NCBI GenBank assembly: GCA_039583875.1
Contig: CM077166.1
Location: forward strand, 87,604,564 to 87,668,563
Source of the DNA: Platanthera guangdongensis
Taxonomy: Eukaryota > Streptophyta > Magnoliopsida > Asparagales > Orchidaceae
DNA length: 64,000 nt
Direction: 5' to 3'
How positions within the stretch are numbered: the first letter of the stretch is position 1; the number at the start of each line of letters is the position of its first letter. Positions 42,039 to 54,240 of this stretch are shown piece by piece. Both the position numbers and the translations under genes were made by a program. The notes below the pieces were generated by a model. The model worked only from the letters and a program-made list of their open reading frames with translations, was not told the origin of the DNA and made no database searches.

Positions 42039-43700
42039 TGAAAGTGTAGGTTAGATCTAAAATACTCTAGAGGGGGGGTGAATAGAGTATTGTGCTTTCT
42101 TCAAAACTTTTTACAACTATTGTTGTAGGCCTAGGTGAATAAGTCAGCAAATAAAATAAATCAGCACATCAAACTAACTAATTACAGAACGCAGCCAAAA
42201 CACAAAGAAAAGGGGAACCAGACGAAACAAGAAATTTTTATAGTGGTTCCCCAACCTGGGTACATCCACTCTTCTACCACCCTGGTAGGAATCCACTCAG
42301 GTTTTTGATCAGGTGCCTGACACCAATGAGCTTTTGTTCAGGTGCTAAAAAACCAAAACCTCAAGTCTTTTCGAGGGAGACTTGCAACCAGAATATTTTT
42401 GAAGGGAATTAAAACCCTGTATAGGAATTGGAAATAAGGAGATAGGGTCTTCTCTTTCTCAATATCAACTGAGAAGAGTTGTGGATTGATTATAGCAGAT
42501 TTTGCTCCCCCTGAGATCTTGAATTAATCAAGAATGCTGCAGCACTGCTTCAGGGTGATAGGTATTCAAAGACCTAGAGTTCCTGTAACAGAATTTGTTT
42601 CAGGAACTCCTTTGACACATTGAAATTTGTTGTCCTTTGAAGTAGTCATGTAGAATTGAAGGAAGAAGACTCTTGATAATGATTGGTTGTTCTTCTTCTT
42701 CTTGAAAATGTTCTCTGGTCAGGCTGATTGTAGTAGAAATTTTGATTTCAGTATGATTGTTCTTCTGTGCAAATCTGAGAGTGTCTGTCTGATTGTCTGT
42801 CTGTATCACTGTATTGCTTGCTGTCAGTGTGTGACTGTGTGTCTGACTTGATCGTTTCTTTTCTTGCCTATAGCTTTTTTGACTGACTGAGAACATTCAA
42901 AATTCGAATGGTGAGTAGTAATTGCAGTCGGCCTTGGAAGGAAGCGAGAATCAATGATTTCCCCAACTATCCCATGGAAAAATGGCATGTAATCATCCAT
43001 AGTCAATGCACGTTCTAACGGTAACATTCTAAGAAGATCTGGCATTAAAAAACTCCGGAATCATCGCCAAGAAATGGGACGGGAAAGCTGAAGAAGACCT
43101 AGTCTGGATTCGTCGAACGAAGAACGCAATTCGTCGAGCTGAGTTTGAGTTCGTCGAGCTGAGCTTGAGTTCGTCGACCAAACAATCTTTATTAGTCGAA
43201 CAGACAATCTTCATTCGTCGAGCTGAGATAATTATCAGTGTCAGACAGTATTTGTCGAACTGAGATCCAAATTCATCAACCTGAGAAGTTGATAACTTGA
43301 GGTCCAAGTTCGTCGAGCTCAGAATCTAATTCGTCGACCAAAGCTTGAAGCTGGACTTAGAAAAATTATGAAGTTGTCCTTGAATTTGGCTTGATGAAGA
43401 ACCTCAACATTCATCGAACAAAGAACAATGATCGTCGAGCTCAGCACTAAGAATTGTCTCATGATCGTCGAGCGCAGAACACTTTTCATCGAGCTGAGTT
43501 CGACGAACGTCGAACTCACTTTACTTAGTCTTCAAATCCTCTAAGTCTGGAGTCTCTGATGGTCTTGTTGATAGCTGGTCCATCTGAAGTTGAACCTAAG
43601 GACTTGTCCTAGACTCTAGGACACAAAATGACCCTGGCTATACATGATGGGTCACATCCTAAGTAAGTGAACCTAGCCCAAATCAACTAGGGATCCAACA
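42039..43700 (-). mobile_element. Copia 3' LTR (1.66 kb)
   Basis: Nearly colinear with 52569-54235. Plus-strand start TGAAAGTGTAGGTTAGATC, end CTAGGGATCCAACA. The part at 43085-43520 is an array of TTCGTCGAGCTGAG-type words. Confidence 0.92.
43085..43520. repeat. TTCGTCGA word array in copia LTR
   Basis: The words TTCGTCGAGCTGAG, TTCGTCGACC and ATCGTCGAGC recur at least a dozen times, spaced 20-40 bp. The same array is in the other LTR (53640-54050). Confidence 0.8.
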
Positions 43701-43713
43701 ATCTCCCCCTATT
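43701..43713 (-). other. Copia polypurine tract
   Basis: The minus strand reads AATAGGGGGAGAT immediately before the 3' LTR start TGTTGGATCC. Confidence 0.88.
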
Positions 43714-43893
43714 TGGGTGAGGTCACTAACAGAGACTCAAAACAGAAACAAACAGAAAAATAAAGCAGGAAAAGAAATATATCTGGCAGAGAATTATAAC
43801 ACATGCAGCAGATATATATATACACAGCTTTGTTTAAACAGATAGCATAGTTCTGAAAAACAAAAACAAACAGAAATTGAAACAACATAAAGA

Positions 43894-46720
43894 TTACTTC
43901 TTCTTTTGCAGAGGTTTGTCTTCAGTTTTCTGCTCACCTGGCTTTTTGAATATGATTTCTCTCTTGGGATCGAAAGCCTGAGCCTTTGTCATAGTAATAT
44001 CAGCCGCGCCTATAATGTTCAATGATGTTGCTCTGGGGACAACTGCTTCTAGATGTAGTTTAATATAGTCATCAACATTGAATAGCTTGTTTCCTTTGTC
44101 AAATCTTTTCAACTCTTCTTTTCTATACTTTGATGTGGTTGTGAGTCCTGATGTATCTTAGCCTTCAGCCTTGGCTTTATTAATCAGAGATAAGCCAATT
44201 AATTCCTGGAATCTAGCCATTTTTGTAGTATCAGTAGTTTCAGGATCTTCAAAAGGAATTGGAGGAGAGAGAGGTCTCTTTGGACTTTTAGCTTTCTGTA
44301 CTTCATAGGTTTGTTGCTGCTACTACTGATGTTGTTGTTGATGTTGATGTCCTGAAGAGGATGGATGCCTCTGCTGGCTGCTTCCAGAAGATCTCCCTGA
44401 TTGTCTCTGATATGTTTGTATTGGGGCAGATCTCTGAGAGCTAGAGGAGCCAGAGGCACCAGCTGCTGGAGGAGGAGGAGGAGGATCCTTCCTGAATCTA
44501 TGAACTGGAGGAGGAGAATATCTCCTACTTCTCTTTCTATCCTTCTGCTGGTTCTTTAATAGCCACATCCATCCAGGCATTCCCTTGTATGTAGCAACAT
44601 TGTGCATAATATAATAGGGGGTGTCTGCAGTGGGATTTGGCTTGGGAGCTAGAGGAGGAGGAGCCTTTCTTTTCTTTGCTAGCATCTTCTTTTTCTTACT
44701 GGTTGCATCTTCATCTGAGTCATCATCATCATCAACTTCTTCAGAATTAGAACCCTGAGGTATTTCATAAAGAGCATCAAAAGCTTTTAAAGCTTTATCA
44801 GAAATAACTGCTTTTTCTGGAGGAGGAGCAGAAGGTTCAGGAACTGGAATATCAGCAACAGAGGAGGAGGAGACTGTAAAGGAATCGAAACAGTGGGGAC
44901 AGAGCTTTCAGCTGCTACCTTATTCTCTTCTTCAATGTCAGCTAGAATAAGCTCATCTAAATCAGGTGGGGGAGAGTCATCCATAACAAAAGTTGGGGCT
45001 GGAAAATCTTCTGAAATGACCTCTGGACTAGAAGCTGAGATGGAAGCTGAAGCTGAGATAGCAAATATGTCACAGAGTTGCTTAGCAACTACTGGGCTTA
45101 CTGGAGACGTGTAGGGTACAATAGCCAAACTTGGCTAAGTAAAATCTGCTGGAAGAAAATGCAAATGTATAGTATCAAAAATTTCCAGTAATTCTGGTAA
45201 ATTAACTGTGGGATTCAGAGAGAAATCACCAACAGTTTTTATTTGTTCAACTGACTCATCCAAATCAATGTCAGTGTCCATAAAATGAATTAACTCAATC
45301 ATCTAAGAATCAAAATCAGTCAAAATTTCTGCATCTTCATCTGAATCTGCATCTGCTGTGGAGGGAATTTCTGTTGTGACTGCTGCTGCTGCTGCATCTG
45401 CATCTACTGCAACTTCATCACTGAGCAATCTCCCCCTGCCTGGGTTCAGGAGAACCAGGAGCCAGGCCCTTGAATGAAGAGGGGGCAGCAAGATAGGGTA
45501 GAACTTTGGGCAGATAGAGAATTGATGGAGGTCACAAGAGGTGTAATGGCCTCTTGGATGAGAGATTTGATGAGGGGAGTGAGCAAAGATATGATGGTAG
45601 ATGGATCAAATGGGAAGGGGAAGAGGATGGAATGAAGGGTGGAATAATAGATGGAATGGAGGCATCTGGCATGATAGTCTATGTGGGGATGTTGTAAGAT
45701 GGAATGGAGGATAAGTGTGGGGGGAAGAGGAGACTGAGGAGGTGTAGGAATAGATGTCTCATGAGGTGAAGCTGGGGGTGTAGGAATGTTGGTAATGTCA
45801 AGTGGTGGAGATGGAGGAGGAGTAGGCACAAGGGTATGTGGTGGAGATTTAGGTGTGGTAGAAGGAATGGAAGAGGAGGGGAGTTGTTTGGCTGGAAGTG
45901 CAGGAAGAGATGATGGAGATGGAAGGACCTCTTCTGCAGGGTGGGGAGCAGCTTTTATAGCCTTGGTGCTCTCAGAAGGTTGAATGGAAGAGGAAGAAGC
46001 CTTTGAGGGCTTGGAGATAGTCCTCTCCCACCTGCCAAACAGAGCGCATGTGAGGCGCTTGCTGGCATTTATGAAGATGGTCGGGGAGACCATGCATTCA
46101 ACAGCCTTCTCTTGGAGGAAAATTCCCAAAATTGTGCCGAAGCAGACCTCTTTCTTACTATTCTTTTTCTTTATCAATTCAAAGAAGATTGTGCCCCAGT
46201 TAACACATCTCTTATTCACCACGACGCAAATAACCAGAAATTGGTAGCGGGTTATGTAATCATGCGCTGAGTGCTTGACCATCAGCACTTTTCCTACAAT
46301 GTTTGCCAGAAACTGGTACGCGGCAGACAGTTGCTTCTTCAACAGCTTATTATGGTTGCTTCCTGAAAATCCCATTAGCTTCAGCATGTCACCAAACTCT
46401 TCAGAATCCATTTCTATGTTGCCTTCTCCATTCACTAATCCAAATATCTAAGAAAGAATTGCGGGAGATAGCGGAACAGCAGTACTCCCGATATTTCCTG
46501 TCACGGTATCATCCTCAGAGGCAGTAGATGTATATAACCATTCTCTTATTTCAGTCGCATGTAGTTTAATCCGCCTGGTCATAAAGTCCTTTAGATTGAG
46601 TTCTTCCAGGAGTTCCAAGATATAGAGGAAAATAGGGTCAGAATGCTGGAAAGACTCAATATCCTTGTCAAATCCAGTATCAAACTTCATCGCAACCAAA
46701 GCTCTTGTGGGAATCGCCAT
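43894..46720 (-). pseudogene. Copia third ORF (downstream of pol), broken, function unknown
   Basis: Starts at an ATG at 46720 (MAIPTRALVAMKF). It stays in one frame to 45446 apart from a TAG at 46450-46448, then continues in shifted frames to 43894. The N-terminal ~250 residues look globular (FLANIVGKVLMVKHSAHDYITRYQ region, CVNWGTIFFELI). The C-terminal half is low complexity: Pro/Ser-rich at about 45950-45700, acidic Asp/Glu/Ala stretches (45400, 45000), then Pro, Gln and Ser/Gly runs (44520-44330). Position matches the env-like or extra ORF of Sireviruses, but I see no clear signal peptide or membrane anchor. It may instead belong to the plant 'transposon protein' domain found in such ORFs (unsure). 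Confidence 0.6.
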
Positions 46721-46854
46721 TGATGACCTGCAAGAAAAACACAGAGAAAAACGGCGATCAAGAGCAAAGGAACTGAAAGCGCGGGACAGAGGTCGAAGAA
46801 AACCTAGATATAAGATTTTGAGAATATGAATCGACAATCTCCGTTCCACGAAAA

Positions 46855-47105
46855 AGAAAAATTCTTCGAATTGAGCTCGACGAAATAAATTATAGACAAA
46901 TAATTCGTCGATCTCATCCAGAAGAATCGAAAATAGTTCGTCGAACTCCGTTTAACGAAACATCTTCTAAAGTAAAGTTCGTCGATCTCCGGTCGACGAA
47001 ACTTGTTTCCTCACACAGAGAATTCGTCGATCTCCGTTCGACGAGAATCTCTCAAACTTTAACTAATCCGTCGAACTCTATTCAACGAACACTGGAAAAT
47101 TCGTC
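46855..47105. repeat. TTCGTCGA/TTCGACGAA palindrome array inside copia
   Basis: Between RNase H and the third ORF, TTCGTCGATCTCC-GTTCGACGAA and variants recur about seven times with irregular spacing. Pairs form inverted repeats (TTCGTCGA...TTCGACGAA). Confidence 0.8.
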
Positions 47106-47120
47106 GAATGCATACAGAAA

Positions 47121-48698
47121 CTAGGTTAACTCTTCTCCATTAATCATTCCCAGTTGATTTATAAAGAACAAATGAGTTTTCTCATCCAAGGGCTTGGTGA
47201 AAATATCTGCTCTCTGTAGATCATTAGGAATATGGATTAAGTTAATTTTCTTTTTATCTACATTATCTCTAATGAAATGATGTCTTATTTCAATATGTTT
47301 AGTCCTAGAATGGTGAACTGGATTCTGTGCTATAGCAATAGCACTAGTATTATCACAAAATAATGTTGAATTATTTAAGTTGATACCATAGTCTAGGAGT
47401 TGGTTTTGTATCCATAGCATTTGTGAACAGCAGATACCAGCAGCCATGTATTCTGCTTCTGCAGTTGATGTAGACACAGATGTCTGCTTTTTACAAAAGC
47501 AGGAGACAAGTCTCATACCCAGGAACTGGCAAGTTCCTGAGGTACTCTTCCTGTCCACTCTACATCCAGCATAGTCAGCATCTGAGTATCCAGCTAACTC
47601 AAATTCTGACTCTACAGGATACCAGAGTCCTAGATTAGGGCAACTCTTTATATATCTCAAAATTCTTTTTAGGAAAATAAGGTGAGATTCTTTAGGGTTC
47701 ACTTGGAACCTAGCACAAAGGTATGTGGCAAACATTATATCAGGTCTGCTAGGTGTTAGGTATAATAGGGATCCAATAATTGCCCTATAATGTTTTTGAT
47801 CTACAGGTTTCCCTGCTGCATCAGAAACCACAACAACATTTGTAGCCATAGGGGTTTTCATCCCTGAAGCATCACCCATCCCAAACTTTTTGATAAGCTC
47901 TTTAGCATACTTAGCTTGGGAGAGGAAGATACCATCTGGGAGCTGCTTCACTTGGAGACCAAGGAAGTAGGAAAGCTCACCCATGCTACTCATCTCAAAT
48001 TTGGAATGCATGAGGTCAGCAAACCTCCTGCACAATTTGGGATCAGTAGACCCAAAGATGATGTCATCCACATATATTTGTACTAACAATATTTGGTCCT
48101 TATGATGTCTAGTGAAAAGTGTTTTATCTATAGTTCCTCTTGTAAATTTATGCTCTAAAAGAAAGCTTGCTAAGGTCTCATACCAAGCTCTTGGAGCTTG
48201 CTTTAAACCATAGAGAGCTTTATGCAATTTAAAAACAAAAGAAGGTTGAGTTGGAGAGATAAAACTTGGAGGTTTTTCTACATAAACCTCTTCTTGAAGT
48301 ACTCCATTCAAGAATACACTCTTGACATCCATTTGGTAGACCTTGAATCTCTTGTGAGCTGCATAGGCAAGGAATATTCTTATGGCCTCTAACCTTGCAA
48401 CAGGGGCAAAGGTTTGGTCATAGTCAATTCCTTCCTCTTGCCTGTAGCCTTGAGCAACAAGACTAGCATTGTTCCTCACTATGTTGCCTTGAGCATCCAT
48501 CTTATTCCTGTAGACCCATTTGGTTCCAATAACTGGGTAGTTATGGGGTCTTGGAACCAAATCCCAAACTCTACATCTCTCAAACTGATTTAGTTCCTCT
48601 TACATTGCAATGATCCAGTGGGGATCTTGCTCAGCTTCATGGATGGTGAGAGGTTCAATTTGAGAGAGAAAACAAGCATGCATCAAGTCTTGGTTGAG
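47121..48698 (-). pseudogene. pol: Copia reverse transcriptase and RNase H
   Basis: Open from 48560 to the natural stop near 47121 (479 codons), with RT sequence continuing upstream beyond a stop at about 48600 (the WIIAM* region). Motifs: [50 protein letters not shown] (catalytic Asp), YVDD at 48063-48074, [10 protein letters not shown]. RNase [28 protein letters not shown], and CDNTSAIAI. Key catalytic residues are intact. The enzyme copies element RNA into DNA. The last part ends about 400 bp before the third ORF. Confidence 0.93.
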
Positions 48699-49496
48699 TT
48701 AATGCCTTGTCTGTACACCTACTGAAATGTCTCCAATAACTTGAGATCTGGGGTGATCTCTAAGTGTGACAAGATCAGTTGGTGGAGTTTGTTGAACAAC
48801 AGCTTCTGTAATTAATTCCTCTTTGGGAATGGTACTAGCTGTTGAGGGAAGTTCAGCCACTTCCTCTTGAATTTCTTCTTCACTTTCTTCAGCAACCTGT
48901 GGAGTAGGATGGTTTGATACCTCTTGGGTAAGGTTTAGTCCATCCATAGACTCACACAGTTGTGAAACCTGCAAGAAGCTATTGGTAGAAATCTCTTTCT
49001 CCTTATATGACATGTCAGCTTCATCAAAGGATACATGAACAGATTCTTCAATTTTAAGGGTGGATTTATTGAAAACCCTATAGGCCTTGCTTACTTGGGA
49101 TTATCCTAGAAAAATCCCTTCTTCAGCCTTAGCCTCAAACTTTCTAATGTATCTTTTATTGTTAGAGTGAATGTAACAAATGCAACCAAAAACTTTAAAG
49201 TTTGTGATTTTAGGTTTCTTCCCTTTAAGTAATTCACAGGGGGTCTTATTTTTCAGTTTATGTATAAGGCTTCTATTCAGGACATAGTTGGCAGTATTTA
49301 TAGCTTCTGCCCAAAAGGATAGAGGCATGTAAGCATCTGCCAATAATGTACCGTGCAGATTCAATGAGTGTCCTATTTTTCCTTTCAGCAACCTCATTTT
49401 GTTGGGGAGTTCTAGGAGCTGAGAAGCACTGCCTGATACCTTCCTTCTCACAGAACTAATGCATAAGAAGAGACTCAAACTCTGTGTCATGATCAC
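48699..49496 (-). pseudogene. pol: Copia integrase C-terminal part and RT linker
   Basis: Minus strand 49496-49101 holds the sequence after the integrase core (SFWAEAINTANYVLNRS, CELLKGKKPKITNFKVFGCICY, the GKK...FGC block typical of copia integrase). A frameshift of the second half of the core sits near 49450-49400, where the third catalytic acidic residue would lie. 49013-48699 is an acidic, low-conservation linker toward RT (EESEEEIQEEVAEL), after a stop at about 49100. Confidence 0.8.
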
Positions 49497-50307
49497 TTCT
49501 GATCAATGCAACATGAGTAGAGAACTCAATCTGTATGGTTCTGAGAAAATCTATAAGAACCTTGAATGTATCTGACTTAGCTCTCAGAAAGGCTACCCAA
49601 CAGAATCTAGAGAAGTCATCAACAATCACTAAAGTATAAGACTTCCCTCCTAGGCTTTGTACTGCAATGGGTCCAAATAGATCCACATGAAGCAAATACA
49701 ATATCCTAGGTGAATCACTTTTATTAATGGATTTAAAACTAGTTTTGGTTTGCTTGCCTAATTGACAAGCCCTGCATAGGCTTTCCTTCTTGTAGGGGCC
49801 AGAAAGTAAGCCTCTAACAAGGTTGTCCTTAGATAACCTAGATATATTCTTAAGGTTTACATGTCCTAGTCTTTTATGCCATAACTCATTTTGATTACTA
49901 GTAACATTCAGTAAGCAGATATCAGTTGTGGAAGATATAAAATCTACTAAATATATGTTATCTTGTCTAAGTCCAATTAAAACAGTTTTGTTTTTATTAT
50001 CAATAATAGAACAGGAAGTAGAGTTAAAATGTACCTGATAACATTCATCAAATAATTGACTTATGGATATAAGGTTATGTTTGAGTCCTCTTACATATGT
50101 TACTTTCTTGAAGATCACTGATCCAATCTTTACTGTCTCATATCCTTCTGATTGACCACTGTTGGAATCTCCAAAAATCACCTTTGGTCCTAGCTTGGGC
50201 TTGTAATTGGATAAATTTGCCTTGCTGCCTGTCATGTGTTTGGAGCAACCACTGTCCAAGTACCATGTCTGACTTACCCTTGGACAGCTCTTCACCTGTA
50301 CATGCAA
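49456..50307 (-). pseudogene. pol: Copia protease, integrase finger and core
   Basis: Protease: WYLDSGCSKHMTG at 50266-50230 with the DSG active site, then GLKHNLISISQL. Integrase zinc finger: LWHKRLGHVNLKNISRLS ... CRACQLGKQTK (H-H-C-C). Core: LLHVDLFGPI (first Asp), YTLVIVDDFSRFCW, then LIRSDHDTEFES (second Asp). The frame ends at 49456 just before the third catalytic residue. Protease cuts the polyprotein and integrase inserts the cDNA. Confidence 0.9.
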
Positions 50308-50524
50308 AGAAAAACAAAATTCAATTATTCTTGACCCAGGTCACCTTGGATCCTTTATTTGGTTGAAATGAGAAATTGGAAATAACTGATTATGCAGGTT
50401 TAGATTTATAACCTAAGGGGTGATATCTCCTAGGTGGAATTATTCAATCAGCTACTGGATTAAATGTCTTATTAGTTGGCTTAAAATTTCTGTAAGAGAA
50501 ATAATTCTGTTTGGTCCTTCTGGG

Positions 50525-50770
50525 TTCGAAGAATTGTTGTAAGTTTGTCGATCAGAGTTCGACGAATAGGGATGAGATCGTCGATCTCTGCTCAGAGTAT
50601 GACAGTAGTCATCTTCTGCGCCCCAAGTTCGTCGACCTCTGCTCGACGAACCATACACAGTTCGTCGATCGCAGTTAGACGAATTATTATAACTGAAGTT
50701 TGCGTTCAGCGTTCGTCGATCTGGGTTCGACAAACTGGCCACATTTCATCGATCTGAGTTCGACGAATGC
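50525..50770 (-). repeat. TTCGACGAA/TTCGTCGATC array inside the copia gag-protease spacer
   Basis: At least ten copies of TTCGTCGATC- or TTCGACGAA-type words occur here. On the element strand they encode repeated RRTQIDE-like peptides, so the array lies inside what reads as coding spacer between the Gag zinc finger and protease. Confidence 0.8.
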
Positions 50771-51301
50771 TGCTGAACTTTGTTTTTATTAACTGTTTTT
50801 GTTTTCTGTTTCTCTTGTCTAGGGGTTTTGAGTTGTTTTCTGACATAGGTTTGTCTATTAATTTTTCTTTTCCTTTGGCAGAGATAAAATTGATGGGGGT
50901 TGTAAGAATATTTTTCTTTATTATGGGGGGCAAACTTGATGAAGCACCCAAGCCCAGCTTGCCATTTAATCTGGTATTCACTGTGCTTGTAATGTCCATC
51001 AGCTTGAGGCTTCTCCCATTGAGAGAATGCTCAAGTTATTTGGCCTCACATAATTCAGATTTTAATTTAATTATTTGTTAATTAGCTAAGGTTAGTTGGT
51101 CTGTTAGCTTTATGTTTTCTGAGTTAACTGATTCAAGATTACCTAATTCATTCTCTAAGTATTTTATTTCCTTTTTGAATTGATTAATTCTAAGCACAGA
51201 GTTTTGAATTCAGTCTTAAATGAATCAGAATTAAAATTAAAAGAGATAACCTGATCTGCCTATGAGTCTGAGGCTGCTTCTTCTTCTGATTCTTCTTCTG
51301 A

Positions 51302-52435
51302 TCAAGAACAGCTCCTAGAGGCATCAATTGCCATTAGGCAAACCTCCTTGGATCTAGCTTCTTCCTCTTCTTCACTTGAACTGGAGGAAGTTGTTTCTTC
51401 TTCTGTATCCCTCCAAGTCTCAGCAACAAAACCCTTGTCTTTCTTTTTATATTTATTGGAGGAGGGTCTGCTGCTGTGCTTTCTCCTAGAGTCCTTTTCT
51501 CTGCTCTTGTCCATCTTCTGGTTTTCTGGACATTCTGAGATGTAAGGTCCAGGCTTTCTGCACCCAAAACACACAACCTCCTTCGTTGGTGTCTTGTCAT
51601 ACTTAGGCTTATCATCTTGTCTGTATGATTTCGTTCTGAAATCCTTCCTTGCCATCTTGTAGAACCTTTTGGCAAAGAGGCTCATGAGCTCTTCATTGGA
51701 AGTTGATGTCTCACTTTCTTCAGATGCTTTGAAGGCTATGCTGTGCTCCTTTCTAACTGGAGTTGTTGCCTTCTGTTCTGCTGCTTCTCTTGATTTGATC
51801 AGCTGCTCATAGGATTTCAATTTGCCTAACAGAGACTCAGTTGATATATCATTGAGGCTTCTGGCTTCTTTGATTGGCCAGATTCTGGAATCCCAAGATC
51901 TAGGGAAGCACATTAATATCTTATCATTCACCTCTGTCAAGATGATGTCCTTATCCAAGGTCTTGAGCTCATTGATAATTGAACTCAACTGTTATACATT
52001 TCAGCCACTGATTCTGTCTCATCATTTTTGAAGTTCTCATACAGGGAGATGAGATTGGATCTCCTGTCTTTTCTCTCATCTGCTGAGCCAGCTACCATTT
52101 GGTTGAGGGAATCCCAAATGGCCTTGGCTGAGGTGCACTCAGCCACGTTCTGGAATATGTCATCTGACATAGTTTGAGCTAAGATATTCATGGCTTTAGC
52201 ATCTGCCATTTTGGTCTTTCTTGTAATCTTCATTGTTCTCTGGAGGAGGTACTGCAGTCATGTTTGTTGAGGTACTTGTAGCTGCAGGTGCTGTAGGTAC
52301 ACCTGTCAAGATAACAGAAAAAATATCCTCATCAATAAAATTCATATATAATCTGATTCTTGCCTTCTAGATGGCAAACTTGTTAAGATTGCAAACTGGA
52401 GATCTGATGCTTGCATAATCTTTGTTTTGGGCCAT
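51302..52435 (-). pseudogene. gag: Copia gag
   Basis: Starts at ATG 52435 (MAQNKDYAS), with a stop at about 52368. 52233-51985 encodes the capsid-like UBN2/gag region (MADAKAMNILAQTMSDD, then SAKAIWDSLNQM). 51988-51302 continues (WPIKEARSLNDIS, LLGKLKSYEQ) to a nucleic-acid-binding knuckle CFGCRKPGPYISEC, in which the usual His is Tyr. Ser/Glu-rich sequence and a likely coiled-coil spacer follow to about 51000. A frameshift separates the first two pieces. Confidence 0.85.
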
Positions 52436-52551
52436 GTCTTGTGAAGAAATAAAATTTAACAGCAAAAACCAACAAATAGATCTAACAAGAGGGATCTTTG
52501 TAGTTCAGGTGTTAGCCTGTACAACCAATTAAGGTGTGGTATTTTAACCAA

Positions 52552-52568
52552 CCTCGCATTGATCCAAT
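52552..52568 (-). other. Copia primer-binding site, degraded or variant
   Basis: The element strand after the LTR reads ATTGGATCAATGCGAGG. The iMet site of Sireviruses reads TGGTATCAGAGC, so this looks like that site with a missing T and two changes, or a different primer. Confidence 0.5.
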
Positions 52569-54235
52569 TGAAAGTGCAGGTTAGATCTGAAATACTCTAG
52601 AGAGGGGGGGGGGGGTGAATAGAGTATTGTGCTTTCTTCAAAACTTTTTATAACTCTTGTTGTAGGACTAGGTGAACAAGTCAGCAAATAAAATAAATCA
52701 GCACAGCAAACTAACTAATCACTGAACACAGCCAAAACACAAAGAAAAGGGCAACCAGACGACACAAGAAATTTTTATAGTGGTTCCCCAACCTGGGTAA
52801 ATCCACTCTTCTACCACCCTGGTAGGAATCCACTCAGGTTTTTGATCAGGTGACTGACACCAATGAGCTTTTGTTCAGGTGCTCAAAAACCAAAACCTCA
52901 AGTCTTTTGGAGGGAGACTTGCAACCAGAATAATTTTGAAGGGAATTAAAACCCTGTTCAGGAATTGGAAATAGGGAGATAGGGTCTTCTCTTTCTCAAT
53001 ATCAACTGAGAAGACATGTGGATTGATTGTAGCAGATTTTGCTCCCCCAGAGATCTTGAATTAATCAGGAATGCTGGAGCACTGCTTCAGGGTGATAGGT
53101 CTTCAAAGACCTAGAGTGCCTGGACCAGAATTTGTTTCAGGAACTCCTTTGACAGATTGAAATTGTTGTCCTTTGAAGTAGTCCTGTAGAATTGAAGGAA
53201 GAAGACTCTTGATAATGATTGGTTGTTCTTCTTCTTCTTGAAAATGTTCTCTGGTCATGCTGATTGCAGTAGAACTTTTGATTTCACAATGATTGTTTTT
53301 TTTGCGCAATCTGAGAGTGTATGTCTGATTGTCTGTCTGTATCACTGTATTGCTTGCTGTCAGTGTGTGACTGTGTGTCTGACTTGATCCTTTCTTTTCT
53401 TGTCTATATCTTTTTTGACTGACTAAGAACATTCAAAATTCGAATGTTGAGCAGTAATTGCAGTCGGCCTTGGAAGGAAGCGACAATCAATGATTTCAGC
53501 AACTGTCCCATGGAAAAAAGGCATGTAATCGTCCATAGTCAATGCGCGTTCTAACGGTAATATTCCGAGAAGATCTGGCATTAAAAAACTCCGGAATCAT
53601 CGCCAAGAAATGGGACGGGAAAACTGAAGAAGACCTAGTCTGGATTCGTCGAACGAAGAACGCAATTCGTCGAGCTGAGTTTGAGTTCGTCGAGTTGAGC
53701 TTGAGTTCGTCGACCAGACAATCTTCATTAGTCGAACAGACAATCTTCATTCGTCGAGCTGAGATAATTATCACTATCAGACAGTATTCGTCGAACTGAG
53801 ATCCAAATTTGTCGACCTGAGAAGTTGATAACTTGAGGTCCAAGTTCGTTGAGCTCAGAATCTAATTCGTCGACCAAAGCTTGAAGCTGGACTTAAAAAA
53901 ATTATGAAGTTGTCCTGAATTTGGCTTGATGAAGAACCTCAACATTCGTCGAACAGAGAACAAGGATCGTCGAGCTCAGCACTAAGAATTGTCTCACGAT
54001 CGTCGAGCGCAGAATACTTTTCGTCGAGCTGAGTTCGACGAACGTCGAACTCACTTTACTTAGTATTGAAATCCTCTAAGTCTGGAGTCTCTGATGGTCT
54101 TGTTGATAGTTGGTCCATCTGAAGTTGAACCTAAGGACTTGGCCTAGACTCTAGGACACAAAATGACCCTGGCTATACATGATGGGTCATATCCTAAGTC
54201 AGTGAACCTAGCCCAAATCAACTAGGGATCCAACA
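52569..54235 (-). mobile_element. Copia 5' LTR (1.67 kb)
   Basis: Partner of 42039-43700. It contains a 13-14 bp G run near 52604 (7 Gs in the other LTR), so this tract is length-variable. It holds the TTCGTCGA array at 53640-54050. Confidence 0.92.
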
Positions 54236-54240
54236 AACTC
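54236..54240. repeat. Right target-site duplication of the copia element (AACTC)
   Basis: Identical to 42034-42038. C1 LTR sequence resumes at once (ATCCGAGCAGCATAAC, compare 36136-36165). Confidence 0.92.

Larger units (their letters stand above)
42039..54235 (-). mobile_element. Sirevirus-like Ty1/copia element, 12.2 kb, minus strand
   Basis: Element sense runs from 54235 to 42039: 5' LTR 54235-52569, primer site 52568-52552, gag, protease, integrase, RT, RNase H (copia order, integrase before RT), a third ORF region 46720-43894, polypurine tract 43713-43701, 3' LTR 43700-42039. LTR ends are TGTTGGATCC...CACTTTCA, with perfect AACTC duplications. Large size, long LTRs and an extra 3' ORF point to the Sirevirus/Maximus lineage (inference). 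All frames are interrupted, so it is inactive. Confidence 0.92.

Noticed and set aside
52600..52618. Long G run as a G-quadruplex or frameshift signal
   Set aside because: It is a single homopolymer of different length in the two LTRs, most simply slippage or sequencing uncertainty.
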